From the NCBI RefSeq assembly GCF_001043115.1, contig NZ_LFME01000010.1, positions 1 to 64,000 on the forward strand: 64,000 nt of DNA, given 5' to 3'. Shown piece after piece: positions 1 to 7,919 of this stretch. Below the pieces are notes generated by a model. The model saw only the letters and a list, made by a program, of their open reading frames with translations, did not search any database and was not told the origin of the DNA. Source of the DNA: Xanthomonas sp. NCPPB 1128. GTDB lineage: Bacteria > Pseudomonadota > Gammaproteobacteria > Xanthomonadales > Xanthomonadaceae. Both the position numbers and the translations under genes were made by a program. Each line of letters starts with the position of its first letter. The first letter of the stretch is position 1.

Positions 1-95
1 GGGGTTTGTGTTATGATAATTTAGTTGTTGTTGGAGTGTGTGATGTGTCTAGTTGTTATGTCATGATGTGTCAACTTACGAGATTTATTTTGTGT
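1..95. other. Non-genomic or unplaceable AT-rich leader
   Basis: This stretch is rich in T, A and G and unlike the GC-rich genome that follows. No plausible gene or RNA is visible. It lies outside a degraded sequencing adapter (96-165), so it is best read as low-quality read tail rather than chromosome. Confidence 0.75.
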
Positions 96-165
96 AATCA
101 GACGTGGACGCCAGAGGTCTACACGTGAGGAGTCGTCGGCAGCGTCAGATGGGTGTAAGAGACGG
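96..165 (+). other. Illumina P5 / i5 / Nextera adapter (sequencing artefact)
   Basis: In order, 96-124 is a noisy match to the 29-nt P5 oligo and keeps its 3' TCTACAC. 125-132 reads GTGAGGAG, one base from the i5 index GTAAGGAG. 133-146 is an exact TCGTCGGCAGCGTC. 147-165 matches the Tn5 mosaic end with three substitutions. Errors increase away from base 166, as expected for a read that ran off its insert. The chromosome begins at 166. Confidence 0.95.
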
Positions 166-537
166 GTCCTCGTGCAGGATCACCAACACCTTGGTGTTGA
201 GCCGGTTCGGCTCCTTGGCGCCGCGGAACAGCCACTGGCCGTAGGCGTCGAACACGGTCAGGCCGTCGGGAAAGCGCGACGTGACCTCCTTGTCCAGGAA
301 CGCGCGCCAGCGCGCCTCGCTGATCGGCTCGGCCTGCGGGCGGTCGGCCGGGCCGCTCTCTTCGCCCACGCCGAAGTACAGCTCGCTGCGCACCCAGCCG
401 CTGGCCTGCGCCGGCCGCGCGGTATCGCCCTGCAGCGCTGCGCTGACCTTGCTCGACGCGGGGGGCGCGGACGGCGCAACGCTGGCGCAGGCGCTCAGGG
501 CCAGGAGGACGGCGATCAACGGGGCACGCAGCAGCAT
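166..537 (-). CDS. DUF3574-type lipoprotein, 3' end cut by contig edge
   Basis: The ATG at 537 opens with a lipoprotein signal: a hydrophobic stretch then LSAC, with the lipidated Cys at about residue 17. A longer in-frame ORF begins at 690 but places 51 unlikely residues before the signal. The mature part (WVRSELYFG, then SRFPDGLTVFDAYGQW and KVLVILHED) resembles the DUF3574 family, small bacterial proteins of unknown function. Only 124 codons are genomic. The apparent last residues (PSLTPI) and stop codon come from the adapter, so the true C-terminus is missing. Confidence 0.8.
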
Positions 538-781
538 CGGCAAGGTCTCGGTCGGAACAGGAAGGGAACAGATGATCGTAGGCCAGGCGCGGTGCGGCGC
601 CGGATAACCACCGGGCATGAGCTCATGCCGGACGGCACCGAACACGCGGCTCGCACATCGCCTTAACGTCGGGCTAATATATCGCTTCATCCGGATGGAT
701 GCAGCAACCTTTGCCGACCTCAGTCGCCGCCATGGCCGGCGCGGCCGGTCTTGATGGTCATCGTTTCAGGAGAGAACCCCC

Positions 782-3220
782 ATGTCGTCCCCGTTCGTCA
801 GGCCGCTGAGCCTGGCCATCGCCTTGGCCCTGGCGGCCCCCGCCTTCGCCCAGGACGCCGCCCCGGCCACCGCGACCAATCTGGACACGGTGATCGTCAC
901 CGGCACCCGCGCCAGCGGCCGCACCGTGCTCGAATCCACCGCGCCGGTGGACGTGCTCAGCGCCGAGGACATCCGCAAGGCCGGCGTGGTCAATGGCGAA
1001 CTGGGCAGCGCGCTGCAGGCGCTGCTGCCCTCCTTCAACTTCCCGCGCCAGTCCAATTCCGGCGGCGCCGACCACGTGCGCGCCGCGCAGCTGCGCGGGC
1101 TCTCACCCGACCAGGTGCTGGTGCTGGTCAACGGCAAGCGCCGCCACACCTCGGCGCTGGTCAACACCGACAGCAAGATCGGCAAGGGCACCACCCCGGT
1201 GGACTTCAATGCCATTCCGATCAGCGCGATCAAGCGCATCGAAGTGCTGCGCGACGGCGCCGGCGCGCAGTACGGCTCCGACGCGGTGGCCGGAGTGATC
1301 AACGTGATCCTCGACGACGACCCGGACAGCGGCGCGCTGGAGGCCAGCTACGGCGCCAACCACACCGACGTCAAGCCGATTCACCGCACCCTCACCGACG
1401 GCCAGACCGGCTATGCCAGCGGCAAGGTCGGCACGCGCCTGGGCGAGGACGGCGGCTTCTTCAAGGTCGGCCTGGAGCTGAAGAACCACGAGGCCACCAA
1501 CCGCGCCGGCTTCGACCAGATCCCGCCGTTCGAGGAACAGACCCCGGCCAACCTGGCACTGGCCGGCAAGCGCAACTATGAACTCGGCGACGGCGCCAGC
1601 AAGGATCTCAACGCCTGGATCAACGGCAAGCTGCCGTTCGGCCAGGGCAGCGAGGTCTATGCCTTCAGCACCTACAACCAGCGCGACACGCAGGGCGCCA
1701 ACTACTTCCGCTACCCCGACGGCGCCGCCAACTGGACCCAGGTGTATCCGCAAGGCTACCGCCCGGTGTCGCTGGGCGAGAACCGCGACCTGCAGGCGGT
1801 GCTCGGTGCGCGCGGGCAGTGGGGCGAATGGGCCTACGATGCCAGCCTCGACTACGGCCGCAACGACTTCACCTACCGGCTCAAGCACTCGCTCAACGCC
1901 TCGCTGGGCCCGGGCAGCCCGACCCGCTTCAAGACCGGCGACTACGCGTTCGAGCAAGGCGTGGCCAACCTCGATCTGAGCCGCAGCTTCGATGCGGCCG
2001 TCGCCACCCACACCGTGGGCACCGGCGTGGAACTGCGCCGCGAGCACTACCGCACCCGTCCGGGCGACCCAGCCAGCTACGCCGCCGGTCCCTACACCGA
2101 CCGCCCGACCGGCGCCCAGGCCGGCGGCGGCCTGACCCCGCAGGATGCGGCCGACCTGTCGCGCAACGTCGCCAGCGTCTACGCCAGCGTGTCCAGCCAG
2201 TTCGGCGACAAGCTCTCCACCGACCTGGCCGCGCGCTACGAGCATTACCAGGACTTCGGCGGCGAACTGACCGGCAAGCTGGCCGCGCGCTACGAGTTCG
2301 TCCCGGCGTTCGCCCTGCGCGGCGCGATCTCCAACAACTTCCGCGCGCCGTCGCTGAGCCAGATCGGCTACGAGGCCAGTTCCACCGGCTACAACGCCAA
2401 CGGGCAGTTGCTGCAGGGCCGCCTGCTCTCGGTCGACAACCCGATCGCGCAGGCGCTGGCCGCCCGCACGCTGCAGCCGGAGAAGTCGCGCAACTACAGC
2501 CTGGGCTTCACCAGCCGCGTCGGCAGCCACTTCGACCTGTCGCTGGACCTGTTCCAGATCGACATCGACAAGCGCATCGCGCTGTCGGAAAGCATCGACG
2601 GCGACGCCCTGACCGACTTCGTCGCACAGCGCTTCGGCATCGCCGGCCTGCAGAGCGCCAGCTTCTTCGTCAACGCCGCCGACACCCGCACCCGCGGCGC
2701 GGAACTGGTCAGCAACTGGCGGCAGGCGCTGGGCCAGGGCCAACTGCAGTTGACCGGCACCTGGAGCTACGCCAAGACCGAGCTGGAGAACGTGGTGGCC
2801 ACGCCGGCGCAGTTGCTGGCGCTGAATCCGGACTACGTGCTGTTCGGCGTGGAAGAGCGCAACACCCTGACCGAGGCGACCCCGCGCACCCGCGCGCAGC
2901 TGGCGGCCAACTGGAGCGACGCGCGCTGGTCGCTGCAGACCCGCGTCACCCGCTACGGCAGCGCCACCCGCGTGTTCGACTTCGGCGGCGGCTTCGCCCC
3001 GGAACAGACCTACAGCGCCAAGTGGCAACTCGACGCCGAGGTCGAATACCACCTCACCCCGCAGTGGAGCGTGGCCGTGGGCGGACAGAACCTCACCGAC
3101 GCCTACGCCGACCGCTCCAAGCCGGACATCGCCTACTTCGGCAACCTGCCCTACGACGTGCTGTCGCCGATCGGCAGCAATGGCGCTTACTACTATGGGC
3201 GGGTGCGGTACACCTTCTGA
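782..3220 (+). CDS. TonB-dependent outer-membrane receptor
   Basis: This is an 812-residue outer-membrane receptor that would import a ligand using TonB energy. The ATG has AGGAGA at 768-773 as ribosome site. A signal peptide (residues about 1-24, ending AFA) precedes a TonB box-like segment (LDTVIVTGTR). A plug domain follows, with LVLVNGKRRH and the VLRDGAGAQYGSDAVAGVINV signature. The rest is a beta-barrel ending in an aromatic strand (YGRVRYTF). The substrate cannot be told from sequence and no dedicated partner gene is adjacent. The stop codon lies inside the loop of an 8-bp hairpin that starts the downstream tandem repeat, so that element may have set the 3' end. Confidence 0.9.
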   Translation: MSSPFVRPLSLAIALALAAPAFAQDAAPATATNLDTVIVTGTRASGRTVLESTAPVDVLSAEDIRKAGVVNGELGSALQALLPSFNFPRQSNSGGADHVRAAQLRGLSPDQVLVLVNGKRRHTSALVNTDSKIGKGTTPVDFNAIPISAIKRIEVLRDGAGAQYGSDAVAGVINVILDDDPDSGALEASYGANHTDVKPIHRTLTDGQTGYASGKVGTRLGEDGGFFKVGLELKNHEATNRAGFDQIPPFEEQTPANLALAGKRNYELGDGASKDLNAWINGKLPFGQGSEVYAFSTYNQRDTQGANYFRYPDGAANWTQVYPQGYRPVSLGENRDLQAVLGARGQWGEWAYDASLDYGRNDFTYRLKHSLNASLGPGSPTRFKTGDYAFEQGVANLDLSRSFDAAVATHTVGTGVELRREHYRTRPGDPASYAAGPYTDRPTGAQAGGGLTPQDAADLSRNVASVYASVSSQFGDKLSTDLAARYEHYQDFGGELTGKLAARYEFVPAFALRGAISNNFRAPSLSQIGYEASSTGYNANGQLLQGRLLSVDNPIAQALAARTLQPEKSRNYSLGFTSRVGSHFDLSLDLFQIDIDKRIALSESIDGDALTDFVAQRFGIAGLQSASFFVNAADTRTRGAELVSNWRQALGQGQLQLTGTWSYAKTELENVVATPAQLLALNPDYVLFGVEERNTLTEATPRTRAQLAANWSDARWSLQTRVTRYGSATRVFDFGGGFAPEQTYSAKWQLDAEVEYHLTPQWSVAVGGQNLTDAYADRSKPDIAYFGNLPYDVLSPIGSNGAYYYGRVRYTF

Positions 3221-3600
3221 CGAAGGTGTGGGGAATGGGGAGAAGGGAATCGGGAATGGGGAAAAGCGACAGCCGCGCGCGCAGGCCCCGCTTTTGCTCT
3301 TCCCATTCCCGTTTCCCCATTCCCGTTTCCCGGCCCCAAACACCTTCTGACGAAGGTGTTGGGAATGGGGAGACGGGAATCGGGAATGGGAAAAGCGACA
3401 GCCGCGCGCGCAGGCCCCGCTTTTGCTCCTCCCATTCCCGTGTCCCCATTCCCGTTTCCCGGCCCCAAACACCTTCTGACGAAGGTGTGGGGAATGGGGA
3501 GACGGGAATCGGGAATGGGGAAAAGCGACAGCCGCGCGCGCAGGCCCCGCTTTTGCTCTTCCCATTCCCGATTCCCTATTCCCCATTCCCAGCTCCCAAT
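3210..3600. repeat. Three tandem copies of a ~130-bp hairpin repeat
   Basis: Copies start at 3210, 3340 and 3469. Each opens with the perfect inverted repeat ACACCTTC-TGAC-GAAGGTGT, then a GGGAATGGGG-rich arm, a GC-rich centre (GACAGCCGCGCGCGCAGG) and the complementary CCCATTCCCG-rich arm. Each copy can thus fold on itself. The array fills almost the whole 418-bp gap between the receptor and otsB. The short repeats are internal to each unit and there are no unique spacers, so this is not a CRISPR array. Confidence 0.92.
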
Positions 3601-3638
3601 CCACCTGACGCTAACGCCCGTTACCCCATCATGGGGTG

Positions 3639-4391
3639 ATGGCAGACGCGCTCCCCCTCCGACCGCCGCCGCCGCGTCTGGACGATGCCTGCGCATTGTT
3701 CCTGGACGTGGACGGCACCCTCATCGCCTTTGCCGAACGCCCCGACCAGGTGCAGTTGCTGCCCGAGGTGCGTGAGGCGATCGGTCGCCTGCACCAGCGC
3801 CTCGGTGGCGCGGTGGCGCTGGTCAGTGGACGTCCGCTGACGCAGCTCGACGCCTTGTTCGCGCCGCTGCGGCTGCCCGCCGCCGGCCTGCACGGCCACG
3901 AGCTGCGCAGCGATGCCGACGCACAGGCGGCGATGCCCGCCGATACCTCCGAGTTCCTCCATGCGCTGCATGCGCGCGCCGCGCATCTGCACCAGGCGCA
4001 TCCGGGCGTGCTGGTCGAAGACAAGGGCGCCAGCGTGGCCCTGCACTGGCGTGCGGCGCCAAGCGCGGCCGAGGCGGTGCTGGCGTTCGCGGGCGAACAG
4101 ATCGCCGACCTGCCCGGCTACCGCCTGCAGCCTGGCGACCACGTGGTCGAGTTCGTGCCCGAGGGCAGCGACAAGGGCGTGGCGCTGGCCACGCTGCTGC
4201 AGCAGCCGCCGTTCCGGGGCCGCCGACCGGTGTTCGTCGGCGACGATCTCACCGACGAATTCGGCTTCGCCGCGGCCAACCAGGCCGGCGGCTGGAGCGT
4301 GCTGGTCGGCACCCGCGCCGACAGCGTCGCCACCTATGCGCTGCCCGATCCACGCGGCGTACACGCCTGGCTGCGCGATAACGCCGGATGA
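3639..4391 (+). CDS. otsB: Trehalose-6-phosphate phosphatase OtsB
   Basis: A 250-residue HAD-superfamily phosphatase that converts trehalose-6-phosphate to trehalose, the second step of the OtsA/OtsB pathway. The motif LFLDVDGTL near residue 22 carries the nucleophilic Asp. VSGRP is motif II and VGDDLTDE is the C-terminal acidic motif. Length fits the family. A GTG three bases upstream (3636) is an alternative start. The small palindrome CCCCAT-C-ATGGGG (3624-3636) lies just before the start. First gene of an otsB - GH15 - otsA operon. Confidence 0.93.
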   Translation: MADALPLRPPPPRLDDACALFLDVDGTLIAFAERPDQVQLLPEVREAIGRLHQRLGGAVALVSGRPLTQLDALFAPLRLPAAGLHGHELRSDADAQAAMPADTSEFLHALHARAAHLHQAHPGVLVEDKGASVALHWRAAPSAAEAVLAFAGEQIADLPGYRLQPGDHVVEFVPEGSDKGVALATLLQQPPFRGRRPVFVGDDLTDEFGFAAANQAGGWSVLVGTRADSVATYALPDPRGVHAWLRDNAG

Positions 4392-4467
4392 CGGCGCCGC
4401 CGCGCCCACCCGCCTGCGCCCCGAGGCCGCTTCCCCCACTGCTTCTGCACAAGGACCCGTCCGCTCC

Positions 4468-6249
4468 ATGAGTTCCCCCAATCTCGACCTCGGCGTCATC
4501 GGCAACGGTAGCTTCGGCGCCCTGATCGACAAACGGGCCAGCGTGGTGTGGAGCTGCCTGCCGGCCTTCGACGGCGACCCGGCGTTCTGCGCCCTGCTCT
4601 CGCCGCGCGCGCATCCCGGCGGCGATTTCAGCATCGAGCTGGAAGACTTCGTCGACAGCGACCAGCACTACCTGGCCAACACCGCGATCCTGCGCACGGT
4701 GCTGCGCGACGCCCATGGCGGTGCGGTGGAGGTGATCGCCTTCGCGCCGCGCTGGCGCAACCACGGCCGCTTCTACCGCCCGGTCAGCATCATCCGCCAG
4801 GTGCGGCCGCTGGCCGGTAACCCGCGCATCCGCGTGCGCGCCCGGCCGTTGGCCGACTGGGGCGCGCGCCAGCCGGAGAGCACCTGGGGCAGCAACCACG
4901 TGCGCTGGCTGCTGCCGGACTTCACCCTGCGCCTGACCACCGACGTGCCGGTGCGCTTCATCCGCGACGAACTGCCGTTCGTGCTCAACCACCCGGTCAA
5001 CCTGATGCTGGGCGTGGACGAATCGCTGACCCGCTCGCTCACCGGCTACATCCAGGAAGCGCAGGAACGCACCGAGGAATACTGGCGCGAATGGGTGCGC
5101 TACCTGTCGGTGCCGCTGGACTGGCAGGACGCGGTGATCCGCAGCGCGATCACCCTGAAGCTGTGCCAGTACGAGGACAGCGGCGCGATCATCGCGGCGA
5201 TGACCACCTCCATTCCGGAAGCGCCGGACACCCCGCGCAACTGGGACTACCGCTACTGCTGGCTGCGCGACGCCGCCTTCGTGGTGCGCGCGCTAAACCG
5301 GCTCGGCGCCACCCGTACCATGGAGCAATTCCTCGGCTACATCTTCAACATCGCCACCACCGACGGCAGCCTGCAGCCGCTGTACGGCATCGGCTTCGAG
5401 GCGGCGCTGGAGGAACACGAGGTCGAGTCGCTGGCCGGCTACCGCGGCATGGGCCCGGTGCGGCGCGGCAACCTGGCCTGGATCCAGAAGCAGCACGACG
5501 TGTACGGCAGCGTGGTGCTGGCCTCCACCCAGCTGTTCTTCGATCTGCGCCTGAAGGATCCCGGCGACACCCACACCTTCCTGCGCCTGGAGCCGCTGGG
5601 CGAGCGCGCGTTCGAACTGCACGACGTGCCCGACGCCGGCCTGTGGGAATTCCGCGGCCGCGCCGAGGTGCACACCTACACCAGCGCGATGTGCTGGGCC
5701 GCCTGCGACCGCCTGGCCAAGATCGCCGCACGGCTGGGCCTGGACGAGCGCGTGGCGCACTGGCGCGAGCGCGCCGACCGCATCCACGCGCGCGTGCTGG
5801 CCGAGGCCTGGAGCGCGGAGCTGGGACACTTCACCGACACCTTCAACGGCCACCGGCTGGACGCTTCGCTGCTGTTGCTGGCCGACATCGGCTTCATCGC
5901 CCCGGACGATCCGCGCTTCATCGCCACGGTCGAGGCGATCGGCCGCGACCTCAAGCATGGCGATGCGCTGTACCGCTACGTGGCACCGGACGATTTCGGC
6001 GAACCGGAAACCAGCTTCACCATCTGCACGTTCTGGTACATCGACGCCCTGGCCGCGATCGGCCGCAAGGAGGAGGCACGCGAGCTGTTCGAGCGCATCC
6101 TCGCCCGGCGCAATCATCTGGGCCTGCTGTCGGAGGATCTGGCCTTCGACAACGGCGAGGCCTGGGGCAATTTCCCGCAGACCTATTCGCATGTCGGCCT
6201 GATCATCGCCGCCATGCGCTTGTCGCGCAGTTGGCAGGAGGCATCATGA
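4468..6249 (+). CDS. Glycoside hydrolase family 15 protein (glucoamylase/trehalase type)
   Basis: A 593-residue cytoplasmic GH15 enzyme. The start at 4468 has AAGGA at 4451-4455, and the protein begins SSPNLDLGVIGNGS, typical of the N-terminal beta-sandwich. The (alpha/alpha)6 barrel shows RNWDYRYCWLRDA, LAGYRGMGPVRRG and the C-terminal AWGNFPQTYSHVGLI motif. GH15 includes glucoamylases and bacterial trehalases. Its place between otsB and otsA favours a role in trehalose or glucan turnover, but substrate is an inference. The stop overlaps the otsA start by 4 bp (ATGA), implying coupled translation. Confidence 0.9.
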   Translation: MSSPNLDLGVIGNGSFGALIDKRASVVWSCLPAFDGDPAFCALLSPRAHPGGDFSIELEDFVDSDQHYLANTAILRTVLRDAHGGAVEVIAFAPRWRNHGRFYRPVSIIRQVRPLAGNPRIRVRARPLADWGARQPESTWGSNHVRWLLPDFTLRLTTDVPVRFIRDELPFVLNHPVNLMLGVDESLTRSLTGYIQEAQERTEEYWREWVRYLSVPLDWQDAVIRSAITLKLCQYEDSGAIIAAMTTSIPEAPDTPRNWDYRYCWLRDAAFVVRALNRLGATRTMEQFLGYIFNIATTDGSLQPLYGIGFEAALEEHEVESLAGYRGMGPVRRGNLAWIQKQHDVYGSVVLASTQLFFDLRLKDPGDTHTFLRLEPLGERAFELHDVPDAGLWEFRGRAEVHTYTSAMCWAACDRLAKIAARLGLDERVAHWRERADRIHARVLAEAWSAELGHFTDTFNGHRLDASLLLLADIGFIAPDDPRFIATVEAIGRDLKHGDALYRYVAPDDFGEPETSFTICTFWYIDALAAIGRKEEARELFERILARRNHLGLLSEDLAFDNGEAWGNFPQTYSHVGLIIAAMRLSRSWQEAS

Positions 6250-7616
6250 GCAGATTGGTGGTGGTATCCAACCGTGTGGCCTTGCCCGGCGAGAACCGTG
6301 CCGGCGGCCTGGCGGTGGGCTTGCTGGCGGCGCTGAAGGAGCGCGGCGGCGTATGGTTCGGCTGGAGCGGCAAGACCGTGCGCGGCGACAGCGGCGCCAT
6401 GCACGAACAGACCCAGGGCGACATCCGCTTCGTCACCATGGACCTGAATCGCGCCGACCTTGATGCCTACTACAACGGGTTCGCCAACCGTACGCTGTGG
6501 CCGCTGCTGCACTTCCGCCTGGACCTGGTCGACTACGACCGCGCCACGCGCGAGGGCTACCGCCGGGTCAACGCCATGTTCGCCGACAAGCTCGCGCCGA
6601 TGCTGCGCGAGGCCGACACGGTGTGGATCCACGACTATCACCTGATTCCGTTGGCCTCGCTGCTGCGCGAGCGCGGCATCGGCTGCCGCATCGGCTTCTT
6701 CCTGCACGTGCCGTTCCCCTCGGCCGACCTGATCCAGGCGCTGCCGGATCACGCGCGGCTGTTCTCCGGCTTCTACGCCTACGACCTGATCGGCTTCCAG
6801 ACCCGCCGCGACGTCGACCGCTTCCAGGCCTACGTGCGCCTGTTCGGCGGCGGCAAGGTGATCAAGGACGGGCTGCTGGAAGCGCCGGGCGGGCGCCGGT
6901 TCCGCGCAGCCATGTTCCCGATCGGCATCGACACCGAACTGATCGCGCAGCAGGCGCGCGCGGCGATGTCCAAGCCGGCGGTGCGCGACCTGCGCAGCAG
7001 CCTGCGCGATCGCCAACTGGCGATCGGCGTGGACCGGCTGGACTACTCCAAGGGCCTGCCGGAACGCTTCCTCGGCTTCGAGCGCTACCTGGAACGGCAT
7101 GCGGACCAGCGCGGCAGCCTCACCTACCTGCAGATCGCGCCGGTCTCGCGCGGCGACGTCACCGAATACAAGCAGCTGCGCAACCAGCTCGAACAGATCG
7201 CCGGGCACATCAACGGCGGCCATGCCGAGCCGGACTGGACGCCGCTGCGCTACGTCAACCGCAACTTCACCCACGCCACCCTGACCGGCTTCTACCGTGC
7301 CGCACAGGTCGGTCTGGTGACGCCGTTGCGCGACGGCATGAATCTGGTGGCCAAGGAGTACGTGGCCGCGCAGGATCCGGAGAATCCCGGCGTGCTGGTG
7401 CTGTCGCTGCTGGCCGGCGCCGCCGACGAACTGAAGGAAGCGCTGCTGGTCAATCCGCACGACCTGGACGGCGTCGCCGACGCCATCGCCACCGGCGCCT
7501 CGCTGCCCAAGGCCAAGCGCATCGAGCGCTGGCAGGCGATGATGGATCACCTTCGCAAGCACGACATCAATGCCTGGCGCCAGCGCTATCTGCAGGCGCT
7601 GGAAAGCCTGCGCTAG
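6246..7616 (+). CDS. otsA: Trehalose-6-phosphate synthase OtsA
   Basis: A 456-residue GT20 glycosyltransferase that joins UDP-glucose and glucose-6-phosphate into trehalose-6-phosphate. Visible signatures are [19 protein letters not shown] at the N-terminus, [22 protein letters not shown] and [16 protein letters not shown], which bind acceptor and nucleotide sugar. Full family length. Translationally coupled to the GH15 gene by the ATGA overlap. Together with otsB it forms a complete osmotic-stress trehalose pathway. Confidence 0.95.
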   Translation: MSRLVVVSNRVALPGENRAGGLAVGLLAALKERGGVWFGWSGKTVRGDSGAMHEQTQGDIRFVTMDLNRADLDAYYNGFANRTLWPLLHFRLDLVDYDRATREGYRRVNAMFADKLAPMLREADTVWIHDYHLIPLASLLRERGIGCRIGFFLHVPFPSADLIQALPDHARLFSGFYAYDLIGFQTRRDVDRFQAYVRLFGGGKVIKDGLLEAPGGRRFRAAMFPIGIDTELIAQQARAAMSKPAVRDLRSSLRDRQLAIGVDRLDYSKGLPERFLGFERYLERHADQRGSLTYLQIAPVSRGDVTEYKQLRNQLEQIAGHINGGHAEPDWTPLRYVNRNFTHATLTGFYRAAQVGLVTPLRDGMNLVAKEYVAAQDPENPGVLVLSLLAGAADELKEALLVNPHDLDGVADAIATGASLPKAKRIERWQAMMDHLRKHDINAWRQRYLQALESLR

Positions 7617-7919
7617 TCGCGCTCCTCGCACCCTGCGGTGCTGACAACCCGCGCGCGGTGCGGCGCCGCCACACGGCGAGCGCCACCGCGCCGCACGACG
7701 CAGTGTTCCGCATGCCGTCACGGCTCGACCACCTGCACCGCCTAAAATAGGCAACACGCACTGTGTCCGTTCCGCGCTCTACCGAGAACGCGGCAGCACG
7801 ATGATTGTCTTGCGCTATGTGCCGCGCTTGCGGCCCTGACCTCGTCTCTCCCCCCACGATCCGCCTGCACCGCCGCCATTCGTGCCACGCGCCAGGGATC
7901 CTCGTCGGATGTTTCGCTC
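7617..7919. other. Intergenic region upstream of gcd
   Basis: No gene is visible in this 303-bp gap. TAAAAT at 7743-7748 could be a -10 box for gcd, but no convincing -35 is seen 17 bp upstream. No clear terminator for otsA was found. Confidence 0.4.

Noticed and set aside
3210-3600. Possible CRISPR array
   Set aside because: The repeated unit is the whole ~130 bp with no unique spacers, and there are no cas genes.
1103-3604. 833-codon open frame antisense to the TonB receptor gene
   Set aside because: High GC leaves long antisense frames open. The translation is Ala/Gly/Arg/Val-rich without domains, while the plus strand encodes a complete receptor with a ribosome site.
4118-6192. Several antisense ORFs over otsB and the GH15 gene
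   Set aside because: All are shadows of clear coding genes on the plus strand.
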